DNA from: Gemmatimonadales bacterium
GTDB taxonomy: Bacteria; Gemmatimonadota; Gemmatimonadetes; Gemmatimonadales; GWC2-71-9
Direction: 5' to 3'
Length of the DNA stretch: 33,144 bases
Assembly: GCA_025934955.1 (NCBI GenBank)
Contig: JAICWE010000037.1
Span: forward strand, 1-33,144
Shown here: piece after piece, positions 23,664 to 32,566 of the stretch
Layout of the letters: each line of letters starts with the position of its first letter
Position numbering within the stretch: the first letter of the stretch is position 1
Position numbers and translations under genes: made by a program
The notes under the pieces: model-generated
Told to the model about the DNA's origin: nothing
What the model saw: only the letters and a program-made list of their open reading frames with translations
Database searches by the model: none

Positions 23664-24247
23664 TGAGTGCCATGCCCCGTGAGCGCGCCCTCGCGCTCAT
23701 GCAGCAGTACACCGCGTCGGAGCCGCTCCGCCGCCACATGTACGCGGTCGAGATCGCGATGCGCGTCATGGCCGAGCGCATGGGCGGCGATCCCGACGCG
23801 TGGGGCGCCGTCGGTCTGCTGCACGACTTCGACTACGAGCGTTTCCCCAACGACGCGCACTCCGCCACCGAGGAGCATCCCGCGGAAGGCGTGCGGATCC
23901 TCGCGCGCGAGGGACTGCCGGAGGAGATGCAGCGCGCCATCCTGGGCCACGCGAGCTACACCGGCGTTCCCCGCGACACGCCGATGGCGCGGGCCCTCTT
24001 CGCGGTGGACGAGCTGTGCGGCTTTCTCGTCGCCTGCGCACTGGTGCGACCGTCCCGCAGCCTCGCCGATCTCGAGGTGGCGAGCGTGAAGAAGAAGCTC
24101 AGGGACAAGGGATTCGCCCGCGGCGTGAACCGCGACGACGTCATTCGCGGCGCGGAGGAGATCGGCGTGCCGCTGGACGAGCACATCGGCGCCGTCCTCG
24201 CGGCGCTCCGGCCGCACGAGGCGCAGCTGGGCCTCGGCGTGCCGTGA
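23663..24247 (+). CDS. HD-domain protein (putative phosphohydrolase)
   Basis: A 194-residue cytoplasmic protein with a compact HD domain. The upstream histidine lies in RRHMYAVEIAM. The central His-Asp pair is H54-D55 in GLLHDFDYERFP. ATEEHPAEGVRIL, ILGHASYTGVP and DELCGFLVACALVRPSRSL follow the pattern of small HD hydrolases that bind a metal and act on phosphate esters or nucleotides. The C-terminal VASVKKKLRDKGFARGVNRD is typical of the same subfamily. ATG 23663 overlaps the lipoprotein stop (TGATG). Its stop overlaps the next start as GTGA. The substrate is unknown. Confidence 0.88.
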   Translation: MSAMPRERALALMQQYTASEPLRRHMYAVEIAMRVMAERMGGDPDAWGAVGLLHDFDYERFPNDAHSATEEHPAEGVRILAREGLPEEMQRAILGHASYTGVPRDTPMARALFAVDELCGFLVACALVRPSRSLADLEVASVKKKLRDKGFARGVNRDDVIRGAEEIGVPLDEHIGAVLAALRPHEAQLGLGVP

Positions 24248-25635
24248 CGCTCGCGCCCGATCCCGCTCGCTCGGTCGAGTGCGCGCTCAACCGCGCCGCC
24301 GGCGGGCGGCCGGTTCCGGGCAACGACGTCCGCCTGCTGATCGACGGCCCCGACGCCTACGCCGCGATGCTCGAGCTCATCGCCGGCGCCCGCGGCTGGA
24401 TCCACTTCGAGAACTACATCATCCGGAGTGACGACGAGGGGTGGCGCTTTGCCGAAGCGCTCGCCGCGAAGGCGCGCGACGGTGTGCGGGTGCGGGTGCT
24501 GTACGACTGGCTCGGCTCGATCGCCACGCGGCGCCGCTACTGGCGTCAGCTCCGCGACGCCGGGGTCGAGGTTCGCGTCTTCCGTCCGCCCAGCCCGCTC
24601 GATCTGGTCGCCAACCTTTCCCGCAATCACCGCAAGCTGGTCGTCGCCGACGGAACGGCCGCCGTGATGGGCGGGCTCTGCATCGGCTGCGAGTGGACCG
24701 GCATCGCGGGCGACGGCCGCGCGGCCTGGCGCGACACCGCGATGCGCATCGGAGGGCCGGCTGCGGCGTCGCTGGAGGCGGCGTTCGCCGGCACGTGGCA
24801 GGTGGCCGGTGGCTCGATCGGTCCGGACGAGAGCGTGCCGGACGTCGCCGAGGCCGGCGACGCCGAGGTGCGCGTCATCTGCGGCGAGCCCGGGCGCGAG
24901 CGCGCCTATCGGGTGATCGAGCTGCTCGCGGCCGGCAGCGTCGAACGGCTCTGGATCACCGATGCGTACCTTGTTGCGCCGCCGCGGCTCTTTCAGGCGC
25001 TGCGCGACGCGGCGGCCGACGGCGTGGACGTGCGGCTGCTGGTACCCGGCAGCAGTGACGTGCCGCTGGTGCGGAATCTCACCCGCATCGGCTATCGCGA
25101 CCTGCTGCGGGCCGGCGTGCGGATCTGGGAATGGGACGGGCCGATGCTGCACGCCAAGACCATCGTCGCCGATAACCGCTGGAGCCGGGTGGGCTCGAGC
25201 AACCTGAATCCGTCGAGTCTGCTGGGAAACTGGGAGCTCGATGTGCTGGTCGACGATCCCACCCTGGCCGACGCGATGGAGCGGCAGTTCCGGCTCGACA
25301 TTGCGCGGAGCCGCGAGGTGACCCGTCGCCCCGTCAACCTGTCCGGCCGCATCAGCAAGGTGCTCCCGACGGCGCTCACGGTCGGCGCGCCGGAGGCGCC
25401 GGTTCCCTACCAGCGCACCCGCCGCGAGCTGCGCCAGCGCGCCGCGCTCGCGCTCCGCACCGTCGCCGCCAACGCGCGCCGATCGATCTTCGGGCCGGCC
25501 ACGATCATCCTGATCGTGCTTGCCTTTCTATTCCTCACGCTCCCGAAGGTGACCAGCGTGGTGTTCGGCGCGCTCTGCGTCTGGCTCGCCATCGGCGCCG
25601 GCAAGGAGGCGTTCCGCCGCCGCGCCGATCGTTGA
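24244..25635 (+). CDS. Phospholipase D-superfamily protein, cardiolipin-synthase-like
   Basis: A 463-residue PLD-superfamily protein with two complete HKD motifs: H129/K131/D136 in NHRKLVVAD and H303/K305/D310 in LHAKTIVAD, each followed by the usual GG or GSSN element (VGSSNLNPSSLLGNWELDVL). Family members make cardiolipin by phosphatidyl transfer. ENYIIRSDDEGWRFAEALAA is the normal cardiolipin-synthase lead-in. Classic Cls proteins have N-terminal membrane helices; here the N terminus is soluble, and two hydrophobic stretches lie at the C terminus (about 419-434 and 438-452). The start is GTG 24244, overlapping the HD gene. It closes this run, 15 bases before a convergent gene. The lipid product is not provable from sequence. 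Confidence 0.91.
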   Translation: MTLAPDPARSVECALNRAAGGRPVPGNDVRLLIDGPDAYAAMLELIAGARGWIHFENYIIRSDDEGWRFAEALAAKARDGVRVRVLYDWLGSIATRRRYWRQLRDAGVEVRVFRPPSPLDLVANLSRNHRKLVVADGTAAVMGGLCIGCEWTGIAGDGRAAWRDTAMRIGGPAAASLEAAFAGTWQVAGGSIGPDESVPDVAEAGDAEVRVICGEPGRERAYRVIELLAAGSVERLWITDAYLVAPPRLFQALRDAAADGVDVRLLVPGSSDVPLVRNLTRIGYRDLLRAGVRIWEWDGPMLHAKTIVADNRWSRVGSSNLNPSSLLGNWELDVLVDDPTLADAMERQFRLDIARSREVTRRPVNLSGRISKVLPTALTVGAPEAPVPYQRTRRELRQRAALALRTVAANARRSIFGPATIILIVLAFLFLTLPKVTSVVFGALCVWLAIGAGKEAFRRRADR

Positions 25636-25650
25636 GGACGCCGGGTGGCG

Positions 25651-26223
25651 CTACATCCGCGGTGATCCGCCGCCGTAGCGGCCGCCGCGCTCTTCCTTCC
25701 GCTCGGCGTCCGCCGCGTCGCGCTGCTCCTTCCGCCACTGCTGGTAGGCCTTGAACTGATCCTTCGTCAGCAGCTGCTGGATCTGCTTGTCGAACGCCTT
25801 CTGTCCCTCCTCCAGCTGCTTGCCCAGCCGCTGGAAGTCGTCCCGGCTGATCCGGCCGGCGTCGGACTCCTCGCGGGCGTAGCCGCCCCGCATCTGGGCC
25901 CGGGCCGCTGCGATGCTGTCGCGTGCGGGCTTCGTCGCTACCATGAAGGAGTCGTACTGCGCCGCGTAGCGGGTGTGCTGGGAGTCGGTGAGGGTGACGA
26001 TGCCGTCGAGCGCTGCGGCGGTGGGCGGGCCGTCGAGGATCACGGGATCGCGCAGGAAGTCGGGCGGCGCGGGCCGGCTTCCCATCATCCCGCCTCCGCG
26101 CCGCATGCCGCCGCCCCGCATCCCGCCCCCGCCGCGCATCCCTCCACCATATTGCGCGGCGAGCGGCGGGACGGCGAGCATCGTGGCGGCGCTCACGGCG
26201 AGCGCGAGGAGGTGGTAGCGCAT
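25651..26223 (-). CDS. Periplasmic LTxxQ (Spy/CpxP-like) protein with Gly/Met/Arg-rich leader
   Basis: A 190-residue exported protein. The signal peptide (1-23, AVPPLAAQ) is followed by a low-complexity stretch of GGGM/MRGGG units (25-48) and then a helical domain with two LTxxQ motifs, LTDSQ (78-82) and LTKDQ (142-146). This duplicated motif defines the CpxP/Spy family of periplasmic stress sensors and chaperones. The tail is highly charged (RKEQRDAADAERKEERGGR). ATG 26223 has GGAG ten bases upstream. It is transcribed away from the ECF sigma gene across a 135-base gap, and a second LTxxQ protein lies in the sigma operon, so both may belong to one envelope-stress response. Confidence 0.88.
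   Translation of the reverse strand: MRYHLLALAVSAATMLAVPPLAAQYGGGMRGGGGMRGGGMRRGGGMMGSRPAPPDFLRDPVILDGPPTAAALDGIVTLTDSQHTRYAAQYDSFMVATKPARDSIAAARAQMRGGYAREESDAGRISRDDFQRLGKQLEEGQKAFDKQIQQLLTKDQFKAYQQWRKEQRDAADAERKEERGGRYGGGSPRM
26082..26149 (-). repeat. Imperfect Gly/Met/Arg-coding repeat within the LTxxQ gene
   Basis: Several short units coding for GGGM or MRGGG lie in tandem just after the signal peptide. They look like slippage-prone low-complexity coding sequence rather than a mobile or regulatory repeat. Confidence 0.6.
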
Positions 26224-26304
26224 CGTTCGGATCTCCGGCGGGGTGGGGACGGGAGCGCGCGGGGCAGCGGCCCCGAGCATGGCAGCAGTACGAGGCGGGA
26301 AGGG

Positions 26305-26329
26305 GGAACGTTGGCGGGGGACGCTCAAC
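26305..26329 (+). promoter_or_regulatory. Candidate ECF-sigma-type promoter of the sigma/efflux operon
   Basis: GGAACGTT (26305-26312) resembles the GGAAC -35 element of ECF promoters, and TCAAC (26325-26329) resembles an ECF -10. The distance between the two elements is about two or three bases shorter than usual. It lies 29 bases before the GTG of the sigma gene, where an autoregulated promoter would be expected. Motif match only. Confidence 0.3.
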
Positions 26330-26358
26330 AGGGGGATTGGAGTTCGCGTACTAGTCCC

Positions 26359-26901
26359 GTGACCGACGCCGAGCTGGCGACCCGGGCGGCGGCGGGCGAC
26401 CGTGAAGCGTTCGGCGAGCTCGTCGAGCGCCACGCCCCGACGGCTCGCCGCCTCGCCCGGACCCTCACCTCGGATCCCGCCGACGCCGACGATGCGGTCC
26501 AGGACGGGCTGCTGGCCGCGTGGCGCGCCGTCGACCGCTACGACCCGAGCCGGCCGTTCCGGCCGTGGCTATTGCGTATCGTGCTCAACGCCGCGCGCGA
26601 CCTGCTGCGGCGTCGCCGGGTCCGCCGCACCGAGCCGCTTCCAACCGCCTTCCCGAGCGACGCGCCGGACCCGGAGCGCGACGCCGGGCGCGCGCTCCTG
26701 CGGGAGCGGCTGGCGGAAGCGCTCCAGAGCCTGCCGGAGCGGCGGCGGCTGGCGGTGACGTTGTTCGACGCCGAGGGCTATGCTCATGGCGAGATCGCCG
26801 AGTTGCTCGGCGTGCCCGAAGGCACCGTGCGGTCCGATGTGTTCCATGCCCGGCGTGCGCTGCGCGATGCGCTCGCCGCGTACCGTGAGGGAGACCGATG
26901 A
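26359..26901 (+). CDS. ECF-type RNA polymerase sigma factor
   Basis: A complete 180-residue ECF sigma factor. Region 2 spans about 10-88 (GDREAFGELVERHAPTARRL; DADDAVQDGLLAAWRAVDRY; RPWLLRIVLNAARDLLRRRR) and region 4 about 115-172 (LQSLPERRRLAVTLFDAEGY; HGEIAELLGVPEGTVRSDVF). The GVPEGTVRSDVFHARRAL helix would contact the -35 element. The start is GTG 26359; the long in-frame extension upstream runs through the divergent promoter region and the LTxxQ gene on the other strand. Its stop overlaps the next ATG as ATGA. It most likely controls the downstream envelope and efflux genes, and perhaps itself. Confidence 0.92.
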   Translation: MTDAELATRAAAGDREAFGELVERHAPTARRLARTLTSDPADADDAVQDGLLAAWRAVDRYDPSRPFRPWLLRIVLNAARDLLRRRRVRRTEPLPTAFPSDAPDPERDAGRALLRERLAEALQSLPERRRLAVTLFDAEGYAHGEIAELLGVPEGTVRSDVFHARRALRDALAAYREGDR

Positions 26902-27245
26902 GCGATCCAATGGAGTCCATCGACCCGCGACCCGATGCCGAGCTGGGGCATCTCCTGCGCGACTGCCTGACGGCCCCGGACCCCGCGGGCTTCATCGCCC
27001 GGGTGCAGGCGGCGCTCGGTGCCGCGCCCGACAACAGCTGGGAGCTGCTCGCCCGCTGGGCTCGGCCCGGACTCGCTGCGGCAGCCGCCGTCGCGCTCGC
27101 GATGGGCCTCTGGCTCGGCAGCGGCGAGCGCACCGAGACGGCAACGCTGAGCGACGCCATCCAGCCGGCCGGCGCGCCGAGCGGCCTGTTCAGCAGCGCG
27201 CCCCCGACGACGGCAACGTTGATCGCCGCCGTGGAGGGCCCATGA
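26898..27245 (+). CDS. Putative anti-sigma factor, single-pass membrane protein
   Basis: A 115-residue protein with an N-terminal cytoplasmic helical part (AELGHLLRDCLTAPDPAGFI, then ARVQAALGAA), one membrane helix (about 57-75) and a short Thr/Ala/Pro-rich periplasmic tail. There is no zinc-binding HxxxCxxC, so it is not a ZAS-type anti-sigma by sequence. The role is inferred from its ATGA overlap with the ECF sigma gene and from this topology, which is shared by many sigma-cognate anti-sigma factors. The following gene begins within its last codons. It could instead be an accessory membrane protein of the efflux operon. Confidence 0.65.
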   Translation: MSDPMESIDPRPDAELGHLLRDCLTAPDPAGFIARVQAALGAAPDNSWELLARWARPGLAAAAAVALAMGLWLGSGERTETATLSDAIQPAGAPSGLFSSAPPTTATLIAAVEGP

Positions 27246-27634
27246 ACCGGACCCGCGCTCGCGCGACGGTGCTGCTCGCCGCCATCTTTGTGCTCGGGCT
27301 GATCGTCGGCGCCGCCGGTGCCGCGCTCGCGGGACCGGGGCTGTTCCATCGGCGGGGGCCGCGCCGGACAGGGCCGGATGCCTTTCTTCGACGGTTGACG
27401 CGGGACCTGAGTCTCTCGTCCCCACAACAGGAGAGCGTGCGCGTGGTCCTTCAGCGACACCAGCCGGCGATGGATTCCCTGTGGCGCGAGATGGGGCCGC
27501 GGGTTGAAACTTTGCAGCAGCAGGTGCGTTCGGACATCCGGCGACAGCTCACCCCCGAGCAGCAGACCCGTTTCCAAGAGATGATGCGACGCTTCGATGC
27601 GATGCGACCGGTCCCCCCGCATGCGCCGCGCTGA
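27242..27634 (+). CDS. Periplasmic LTxxQ (Spy/CpxP/ZraP-like) protein
   Basis: A 130-residue protein with an N-terminal hydrophobic helix (about 9-30) that could be a signal peptide or anchor, then a charged helical domain. Two family motifs are visible: LSSPQ (58-62) and LTPEQ (103-107), the latter in RQLTPEQQTRFQEMMRRFDA. The spacing and helical make-up match small heavy-metal/envelope-stress chaperones of the Spy/ZraP type. ATG 27242 overlaps the previous stop (ATGA). It probably acts as a periplasmic sensor feeding back on the sigma/anti-sigma pair (inference). Confidence 0.85.
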   Translation: MNRTRARATVLLAAIFVLGLIVGAAGAALAGPGLFHRRGPRRTGPDAFLRRLTRDLSLSSPQQESVRVVLQRHQPAMDSLWREMGPRVETLQQQVRSDIRRQLTPEQQTRFQEMMRRFDAMRPVPPHAPR

Positions 27635-28946
27635 TCGCGCGCTCCTCGCGGCGCTGCTGTTCGCGCCGATGCCGGCCGCGGCGCAGCAGCGCGACTCGAC
27701 CGCTCCGCCGCCCCGCCAGGTGACGCTCGCTCAGGCCATCAAGCTCGCCGAGCAGGTGCAGCCGCGCGTGGTGCAGGCGCAGGCGACGCTCGACAACGCC
27801 GGCGCCCGGCTGCGGAACGCCAAGGCCCAGTATCTCCCCAACGTCCAGCTCAGCTCGTCGGGCAGCAATTTCCGCGCGGGCGGCGCCTCGCGCCTGGACC
27901 AGGCCACCGGGCAGATCATTCCCGGCGGCTCCAGCAGCACCAGCCTCAGCACCAACCTCAGCGCCAGTCTCGATCTCTTCACCGGCTTCCGGCGCGGGGC
28001 AGACATCCGGAGCGCCCGCGCCACCAGCGACGCCGCCGACGCCTCCCTGGTGGACGCGCGCTTCCAGCAGCGCCTCACCACCACCAACGCGTTCCTCGAC
28101 GCGCTCTCCAACGCCGAGCTCCGCCGGGTGCGCGAGGCCAGCGTCCGCCGCGCCGAGGAGCAGCTCAAGGTGTCGGTCGCCAAGCTGCACGCCGGCTCCG
28201 CGACGCGCAGCGATTCGCTCCGCTCGCTCGTCACCCTCGGCACGGCGCAGTTGCAGCTCATCCAGGCGGACGCGCAGGTGGCCGCGGCGGAGGCAGCGCT
28301 CGCGCGGCTGATCGGAGCGCCGGGCCGGGTGTCCGCGCTGGACGACTCGAGCTTTCACAAGGTCATCTCCGCCGTCGATACCGCGGCACTGATGGGCGAC
28401 GCCCGCGCCGCCTCGCCGCAAGTCCGCGCCGCCGAGGCCACCGCGACCGCCGCCGACGCGTCGGTGCGATCGGCGCGCTCGGCGTACTGGCCCAGCCTCA
28501 CGCTCGCGGCCAACACCGGCTTCAACGGCAACAACGGCACCGACTACCACCTGTACAACCAGCGCCAGGTCAGTCTCCAGCTCAGCTGGAGTCTCTTCAA
28601 CCGCTTCAGCCGCGAGCAGCAGATCGAGATCCAGGAGAGCGATCGCGACGTCGCCCTCGCGACGGCGAGCGACACGCGCCGGGCGGTCGAGTCGGGGCTG
28701 ATCGAGCAGCTCGCCGCGCTGGACGCCGCGCGCAACCAGATCGGCATCACCGGCACCAGCGTCGCCGCCGCGACCGAAGACCTGCGCGTGGTGCAGGAGC
28801 GCTATCGCCTGGGTGTCGCGACCATCGTGGACGTGCTCACCTCGGAGGAGGCGCTCACCCAGGCGCAGGTGGACGAGGTGAGCGCGCGCTACGCCTATCT
28901 CCGCGCCAAGGCGCAGATCGAGGCGCTGATCGGACGGGATCTGTGA
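27621..28946 (+). CDS. TolC-family outer-membrane efflux protein
   Basis: A 441-residue outer-membrane channel. The signal peptide ([20 protein letters not shown], cleavage near AQQ) is followed by two outer-membrane-efflux repeats typical of TolC. Each has long coiled-coil helices rich in Ala, Gln and Arg ([60 protein letters not shown]) and beta-strand segments ([30 protein letters not shown]). ATG 27621 is preferred over ATG 27597 because it puts the signal peptide at the N terminus; either start overlaps the previous gene. It supplies the outer-membrane duct for the adaptor and ABC pump encoded next. Confidence 0.92.
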   Translation: MRRADRALLAALLFAPMPAAAQQRDSTAPPPRQVTLAQAIKLAEQVQPRVVQAQATLDNAGARLRNAKAQYLPNVQLSSSGSNFRAGGASRLDQATGQIIPGGSSSTSLSTNLSASLDLFTGFRRGADIRSARATSDAADASLVDARFQQRLTTTNAFLDALSNAELRRVREASVRRAEEQLKVSVAKLHAGSATRSDSLRSLVTLGTAQLQLIQADAQVAAAEAALARLIGAPGRVSALDDSSFHKVISAVDTAALMGDARAASPQVRAAEATATAADASVRSARSAYWPSLTLAANTGFNGNNGTDYHLYNQRQVSLQLSWSLFNRFSREQQIEIQESDRDVALATASDTRRAVESGLIEQLAALDAARNQIGITGTSVAAATEDLRVVQERYRLGVATIVDVLTSEEALTQAQVDEVSARYAYLRAKAQIEALIGRDL

Positions 28947-29695
28947 CCGCCATCGACACCACCGCCGAGCGGATGGCGATGCTGCCGTCCGACGTGCCGC
29001 GCGACGCCATCATCGTCACCCGGAATCTCCAGCGCGACTACGACATGGGCGGCGAGGTGGTGCACGCGCTGCGCGGCGTGGACCTCGTGCTGCGGCGCAA
29101 CGAGTTCATCGCGATCATGGGTCCGTCGGGCTCGGGCAAGTCGACGTTCATGAACCTGATCGGCTGCCTCGACACGCCGACCGCCGGCGAATACTGGCTC
29201 AACGGCCACCGCGTCTCCGAGCTGCCCGACGACGCGCTCGCGCGGATCCGCAACAAGGAGATCGGGTTCGTCTTCCAGACGTTCAACCTCCTGCCCCGCG
29301 CCTCCGCCCTCAACAACGTGGAGCTGCCGCTGGTGTACGCCGGCGTGAAGACCCGGCAGCGGCGGGAGCTCGCGTCGGAGGCCCTGCGCCGCGTCAGTCT
29401 CGCCGACCGCATGCACCACCGGCCGAACGAACTCTCGGGCGGCCAACGGCAGCGCGTGGCGATCGCCCGCGCCCTCGTCAACCAGCCGAGCATCCTGCTC
29501 GCCGACGAGCCCACCGGAAACCTCGACAGCGCGACCAGCGAAGAGATCATGAGCCTGTTCGAAGCCCTGCACCACGACGGTCAGACGATCGTCCTCGTCA
29601 CTCACGAGACCGACATCGCCGCGCATGCGCAGCGCCAGGTCCACCTGAAGGACGGCCGCGTCGAGCGCGACTTCACCACGGGAGCGGCGCAATGA
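28943..29695 (+). CDS. MacB/LolD-type ABC transporter ATPase
   Basis: A 250-residue ABC ATPase of the MacB/LolD class. All motifs are intact: Walker [12 protein letters not shown]-loop [12 protein letters not shown], signature [15 protein letters not shown], Walker [13 protein letters not shown] and H-loop [24 protein letters not shown] is typical of the class. About 22 residues precede the usual domain start. The start is GTG 28943, overlapping the tolC stop; its own stop overlaps the adaptor ATG. In E. coli MacB this domain is fused to the permease; here it is a separate protein that drives the permease encoded at 31350. Confidence 0.95.
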   Translation: MTAIDTTAERMAMLPSDVPRDAIIVTRNLQRDYDMGGEVVHALRGVDLVLRRNEFIAIMGPSGSGKSTFMNLIGCLDTPTAGEYWLNGHRVSELPDDALARIRNKEIGFVFQTFNLLPRASALNNVELPLVYAGVKTRQRRELASEALRRVSLADRMHHRPNELSGGQRQRVAIARALVNQPSILLADEPTGNLDSATSEEIMSLFEALHHDGQTIVLVTHETDIAAHAQRQVHLKDGRVERDFTTGAAQ

Positions 29696-31347
29696 CCGGC
29701 CCGATGCAGCGCATCGCGCTCGCCGCCGTGCTCGCCGCGGCCGGGGTCGCGGGGTGCAGGAAGCAGGCGCCGGTGCTCGCCTATCAGGTGGTCCCGGTCG
29801 AGCGGCGCGACATCATCGTCTCGGCCCAGGCCGCCGGCTCGGTCCAGCCCGACACGCTGGTGGAAGTGAAGAGCAAGGCGTCGGGCGAGATCCTCCAGAT
29901 CCTCGCCGAAACCGGCGAGGTGGTGAAGCAGGGCCAGCCGCTGGTGAAGATCGATCCGCGCATCGCACGCAATGCGGTGGAAACGGCGCAGGCGCAGCTC
30001 GACGTCGCCAAGGCGACCCTGAGCAACGCAGGGACCCAGCAGACCCGCTCCGCCGCGCTGTACAAGTCGCAGTCCATCACGCAGCAGGAGCTGGAGACGG
30101 CGCAGCTCGCCTATGCCAATGCGAAGGCGCAGCTGGTGCAGGCGCAGGTGGCGCTCGACAACGCGAAGATCTCCTTCGAGGACGTGGTGGTGAAGGCGCC
30201 GATCACCGGCACCATCATCGAGAAGGACGTGGAGCGCGGCCAGGTCATCGCGTCGGCCATCTCCAACGTCTCCGGCGGCACCGTGCTGATGAAGATGGCG
30301 GACCTGAGCCTGGTGCAGGTGCGCGCGTCGGTCGACGAAACCGACATCGGCAAGATCCAGCCCGGCATGTCGGCGACGGTGACGGTGGATGCGTATCCCA
30401 ACCAGCCGTTCCAGGGCACCGTCATCAAGATCGAACCGCTCGCCGATACGGTGCAGAACGTCACCCGCTTCCCGGTGCGGGTGCGGATCCAGAACCGGCA
30501 GGGGCTGCTCCGCCCCGGCATGAACACGGAGGTGGAGATCCACGTCGGACAGCGCGACAGCGTGCTCGCCATCCCGAACGCGGCGCTCCGCACCCAGCGA
30601 GACGTCGGCTCCGCGGCACAGGTGCTCGGCATCTCGATGGACCAGGTGCAGAAGGATCTCGCCGCATCGCAGCAGCAGACGCCGCCCCCGCCCGCGGGCG
30701 ACACCGCGGTGGACGGCCGCCGGGCGAGCCTCGGCGCCAACACGCCGGCGAGCCCCGGTGGTCCCGCCGCCGGCCGGGGCGACAGCGGTGCCGTGCGCAC
30801 CACGCCGTCCAAGGGTGACAGCGTGAAGGCCGGCAACGTGATGACGACGCCGGACGGCCGCACCATCCCGCTGCCGTCGGGCATCACCGAGCAGCAGGTG
30901 CGCGCCATTTTCCAGAAGCGCTTCAGCGGCGGTGAACTGACGCCGCAGGAGCAGGCGGTCATGCAGCAGGTCCGCCAGGCGATGGGCCGCTCCGGCGCGG
31001 GCGGAGCGCGCCGCGGCGGGCAGGGCAACTTCCAGTACGGCGGCAGCTACATCGTCTTCGCCAGGCACAACGGGCCGATCCACGCGGTGCAGGTCGCCAC
31101 CGGACTCACCGATCTCGACTACAGCGAGATCAAGAGCGGCCTCGCCGCCGGCGATTCCGTGGTGCTGCTGCCGAGCGCGAGCCTGGTGCAGTCGCAGCAG
31201 GACTTCAAGCAGCGGGTCAACAACCTCACCGGCGGCGGCCTGCCGGGCGTGCGGCAGCAGGGCGGCGCGAGCACCAGCGCCGCGGCGGGCGCGGCTCGCA
31301 GCGGTGGTGCCGGCGGCAGCGGCCGGCAGGGCGGCGGAGGGCGCTGA
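29692..31347 (+). CDS. MacA-like periplasmic adaptor (HlyD/MFP) lipoprotein with long insertion
   Basis: A 551-residue adaptor, far longer than MacA (about 370). A lipobox VAGC puts lipidated C22 at the end of the signal peptide. Lipoyl halves ([20 protein letters not shown] and [20 protein letters not shown]) flank a coiled-coil hairpin (about 95-155). A beta-barrel follows ([20 protein letters not shown]) up to [10 protein letters not shown] near 298. Residues about 302-447 are an insertion: a Pro/Gly/Ala-rich linker plus a helical segment with LTPQEQ (416-421). The membrane-proximal domain resumes at [20 protein letters not shown], and the protein ends in a Gly/Ser/Ala-rich tail. It bridges the inner-membrane pump and TolC. 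Confidence 0.92.
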   Translation: MTGPMQRIALAAVLAAAGVAGCRKQAPVLAYQVVPVERRDIIVSAQAAGSVQPDTLVEVKSKASGEILQILAETGEVVKQGQPLVKIDPRIARNAVETAQAQLDVAKATLSNAGTQQTRSAALYKSQSITQQELETAQLAYANAKAQLVQAQVALDNAKISFEDVVVKAPITGTIIEKDVERGQVIASAISNVSGGTVLMKMADLSLVQVRASVDETDIGKIQPGMSATVTVDAYPNQPFQGTVIKIEPLADTVQNVTRFPVRVRIQNRQGLLRPGMNTEVEIHVGQRDSVLAIPNAALRTQRDVGSAAQVLGISMDQVQKDLAASQQQTPPPPAGDTAVDGRRASLGANTPASPGGPAAGRGDSGAVRTTPSKGDSVKAGNVMTTPDGRTIPLPSGITEQQVRAIFQKRFSGGELTPQEQAVMQQVRQAMGRSGAGGARRGGQGNFQYGGSYIVFARHNGPIHAVQVATGLTDLDYSEIKSGLAAGDSVVLLPSASLVQSQQDFKQRVNNLTGGGLPGVRQQGGASTSAAAGAARSGGAGGSGRQGGGGR

Positions 31348-31349
31348 GT

Positions 31350-32564
31350 ATGATGATCGGCGAGACCATCGCCGTCGCCTTCTCCTCCATCCGGGCGAAC
31401 AAGCTCCGCTCGGTGCTCACCATGCTGGGCATCATCATCGGCGTCGGCGCGGTGATCACGATGGTGGCGCTCGGCAGCGGCGCGCAGAAGGCGGTGGAGG
31501 AGCGGATCAGCGCGCTCGGCGCCAACACCTTTACCGTTTTCCCCGGCCAGTCGCAGCGCGGCGGCATCTCGTTCAGCAACCGCACCCAGCTCTCCTTCGA
31601 CGATTACCTCGCGATCAAGAACGACGCGAAGCTGATCTCGGAGGTCGAACCCGAGATGCGCAGCAACTTCCAGGTGAAGTTCGGCAACCAGAACATCAAC
31701 ACCACGGTGGACGGCACCACCGCCAACTACATCGCGGTGAAGAACTACACCGTGCCCTACGGCCGCTCGTTCACCGACGGCGACGACCAGGCGCGGCAGC
31801 GCTACGCGGTGCTCGGCGCCGACGTGCCCGAGATGCTCGGGGCCAATCCGGCCGCCATGATTCACCAGGCGGTGCTGATCCGGGGCGTGCCGTTCGAGAT
31901 CATCGGTGTGCTCAACCGGAAGGGCGCCCAGGGTTCGTTCCAGAACCCGGACGAGAGCATCTGGATCCCGCTCCAGACGGCGCGCTATCGGCTGATCGGC
32001 TCCGATCGCATCAACTCCATCGCGATCCAGGTCCGGAGCGACGTGCCGATCGACCAGGGCATGGTGGACCTGGAGCGGGTGCTGCGCCGGATGCACCACA
32101 TCCGGCCCGGCGGCGACAATGACTTCCAGATCCGCAACCCGCAGGACATCCTCGCCACCCAGCAGCAGACGACGCAGATCTTCGGCGTCCTGCTGGCCTG
32201 CGTCGCCGCGGTGAGCCTGGTGGTGGGCGGCATCGGCATCATGAACATCATGCTGGTCTCGGTCACCGAGCGCACCCGCGAGATCGGCGTGCGGAAGGCG
32301 CTCGGCGCGACCAAGCTGAACATCCTGAGCCAGTTCCTGGTCGAGGCGCTGGTGCTCTGCGTCACCGGCGGCATCATCGGCATCCTGCTCGGCGCCGGCG
32401 CGGCCGTCGCGCTCTCGAAGCTGGCGCAGTGGAACGTGCTGATCTCGCCGACGGCCATCGTGATCGCGTTCGGATTCAGCGCGTTCATCGGGCTCTTCTT
32501 CGGCATCTGGCCGGCGCGCCGCGCCGCGAGCCTCGATCCGATCGTCGCCCTGCGCTACGAGTGA
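31350..32564 (+). CDS. MacB-type ABC transporter permease (FtsX/MacB core)
   Basis: A 404-residue permease with one N-terminal membrane helix (about 22-42; LRSVLTMLGIIIGVGAVITM), a periplasmic MacB core domain (about 45-270; ALGANTFTVFPGQ, GRSFTDGDDQARQRYAVLGA) and three C-terminal helices (about 278-305, 328-352, 366-390). MNIMLVSVTERTREIGVRKA is the class-defining coupling segment. ATG 31350 lies two bases after the adaptor stop. With the separate ATPase, adaptor and TolC it forms a complete tripartite mechanotransmission-type exporter; MacAB relatives export macrolides, toxins, lipids or siderophores. The substrate is not readable here. Confidence 0.95.
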   Translation: MMIGETIAVAFSSIRANKLRSVLTMLGIIIGVGAVITMVALGSGAQKAVEERISALGANTFTVFPGQSQRGGISFSNRTQLSFDDYLAIKNDAKLISEVEPEMRSNFQVKFGNQNINTTVDGTTANYIAVKNYTVPYGRSFTDGDDQARQRYAVLGADVPEMLGANPAAMIHQAVLIRGVPFEIIGVLNRKGAQGSFQNPDESIWIPLQTARYRLIGSDRINSIAIQVRSDVPIDQGMVDLERVLRRMHHIRPGGDNDFQIRNPQDILATQQQTTQIFGVLLACVAAVSLVVGGIGIMNIMLVSVTERTREIGVRKALGATKLNILSQFLVEALVLCVTGGIIGILLGAGAAVALSKLAQWNVLISPTAIVIAFGFSAFIGLFFGIWPARRAASLDPIVALRYE

Positions 32565-32566
32565 CG

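Noticed and set aside
26082..26149. Short tandem GC-rich repeats as a CRISPR or mobile-element trace
   Set aside because: They are in-frame coding repeats for a Gly/Met/Arg-rich segment, with no spacers or terminal inverted repeats.
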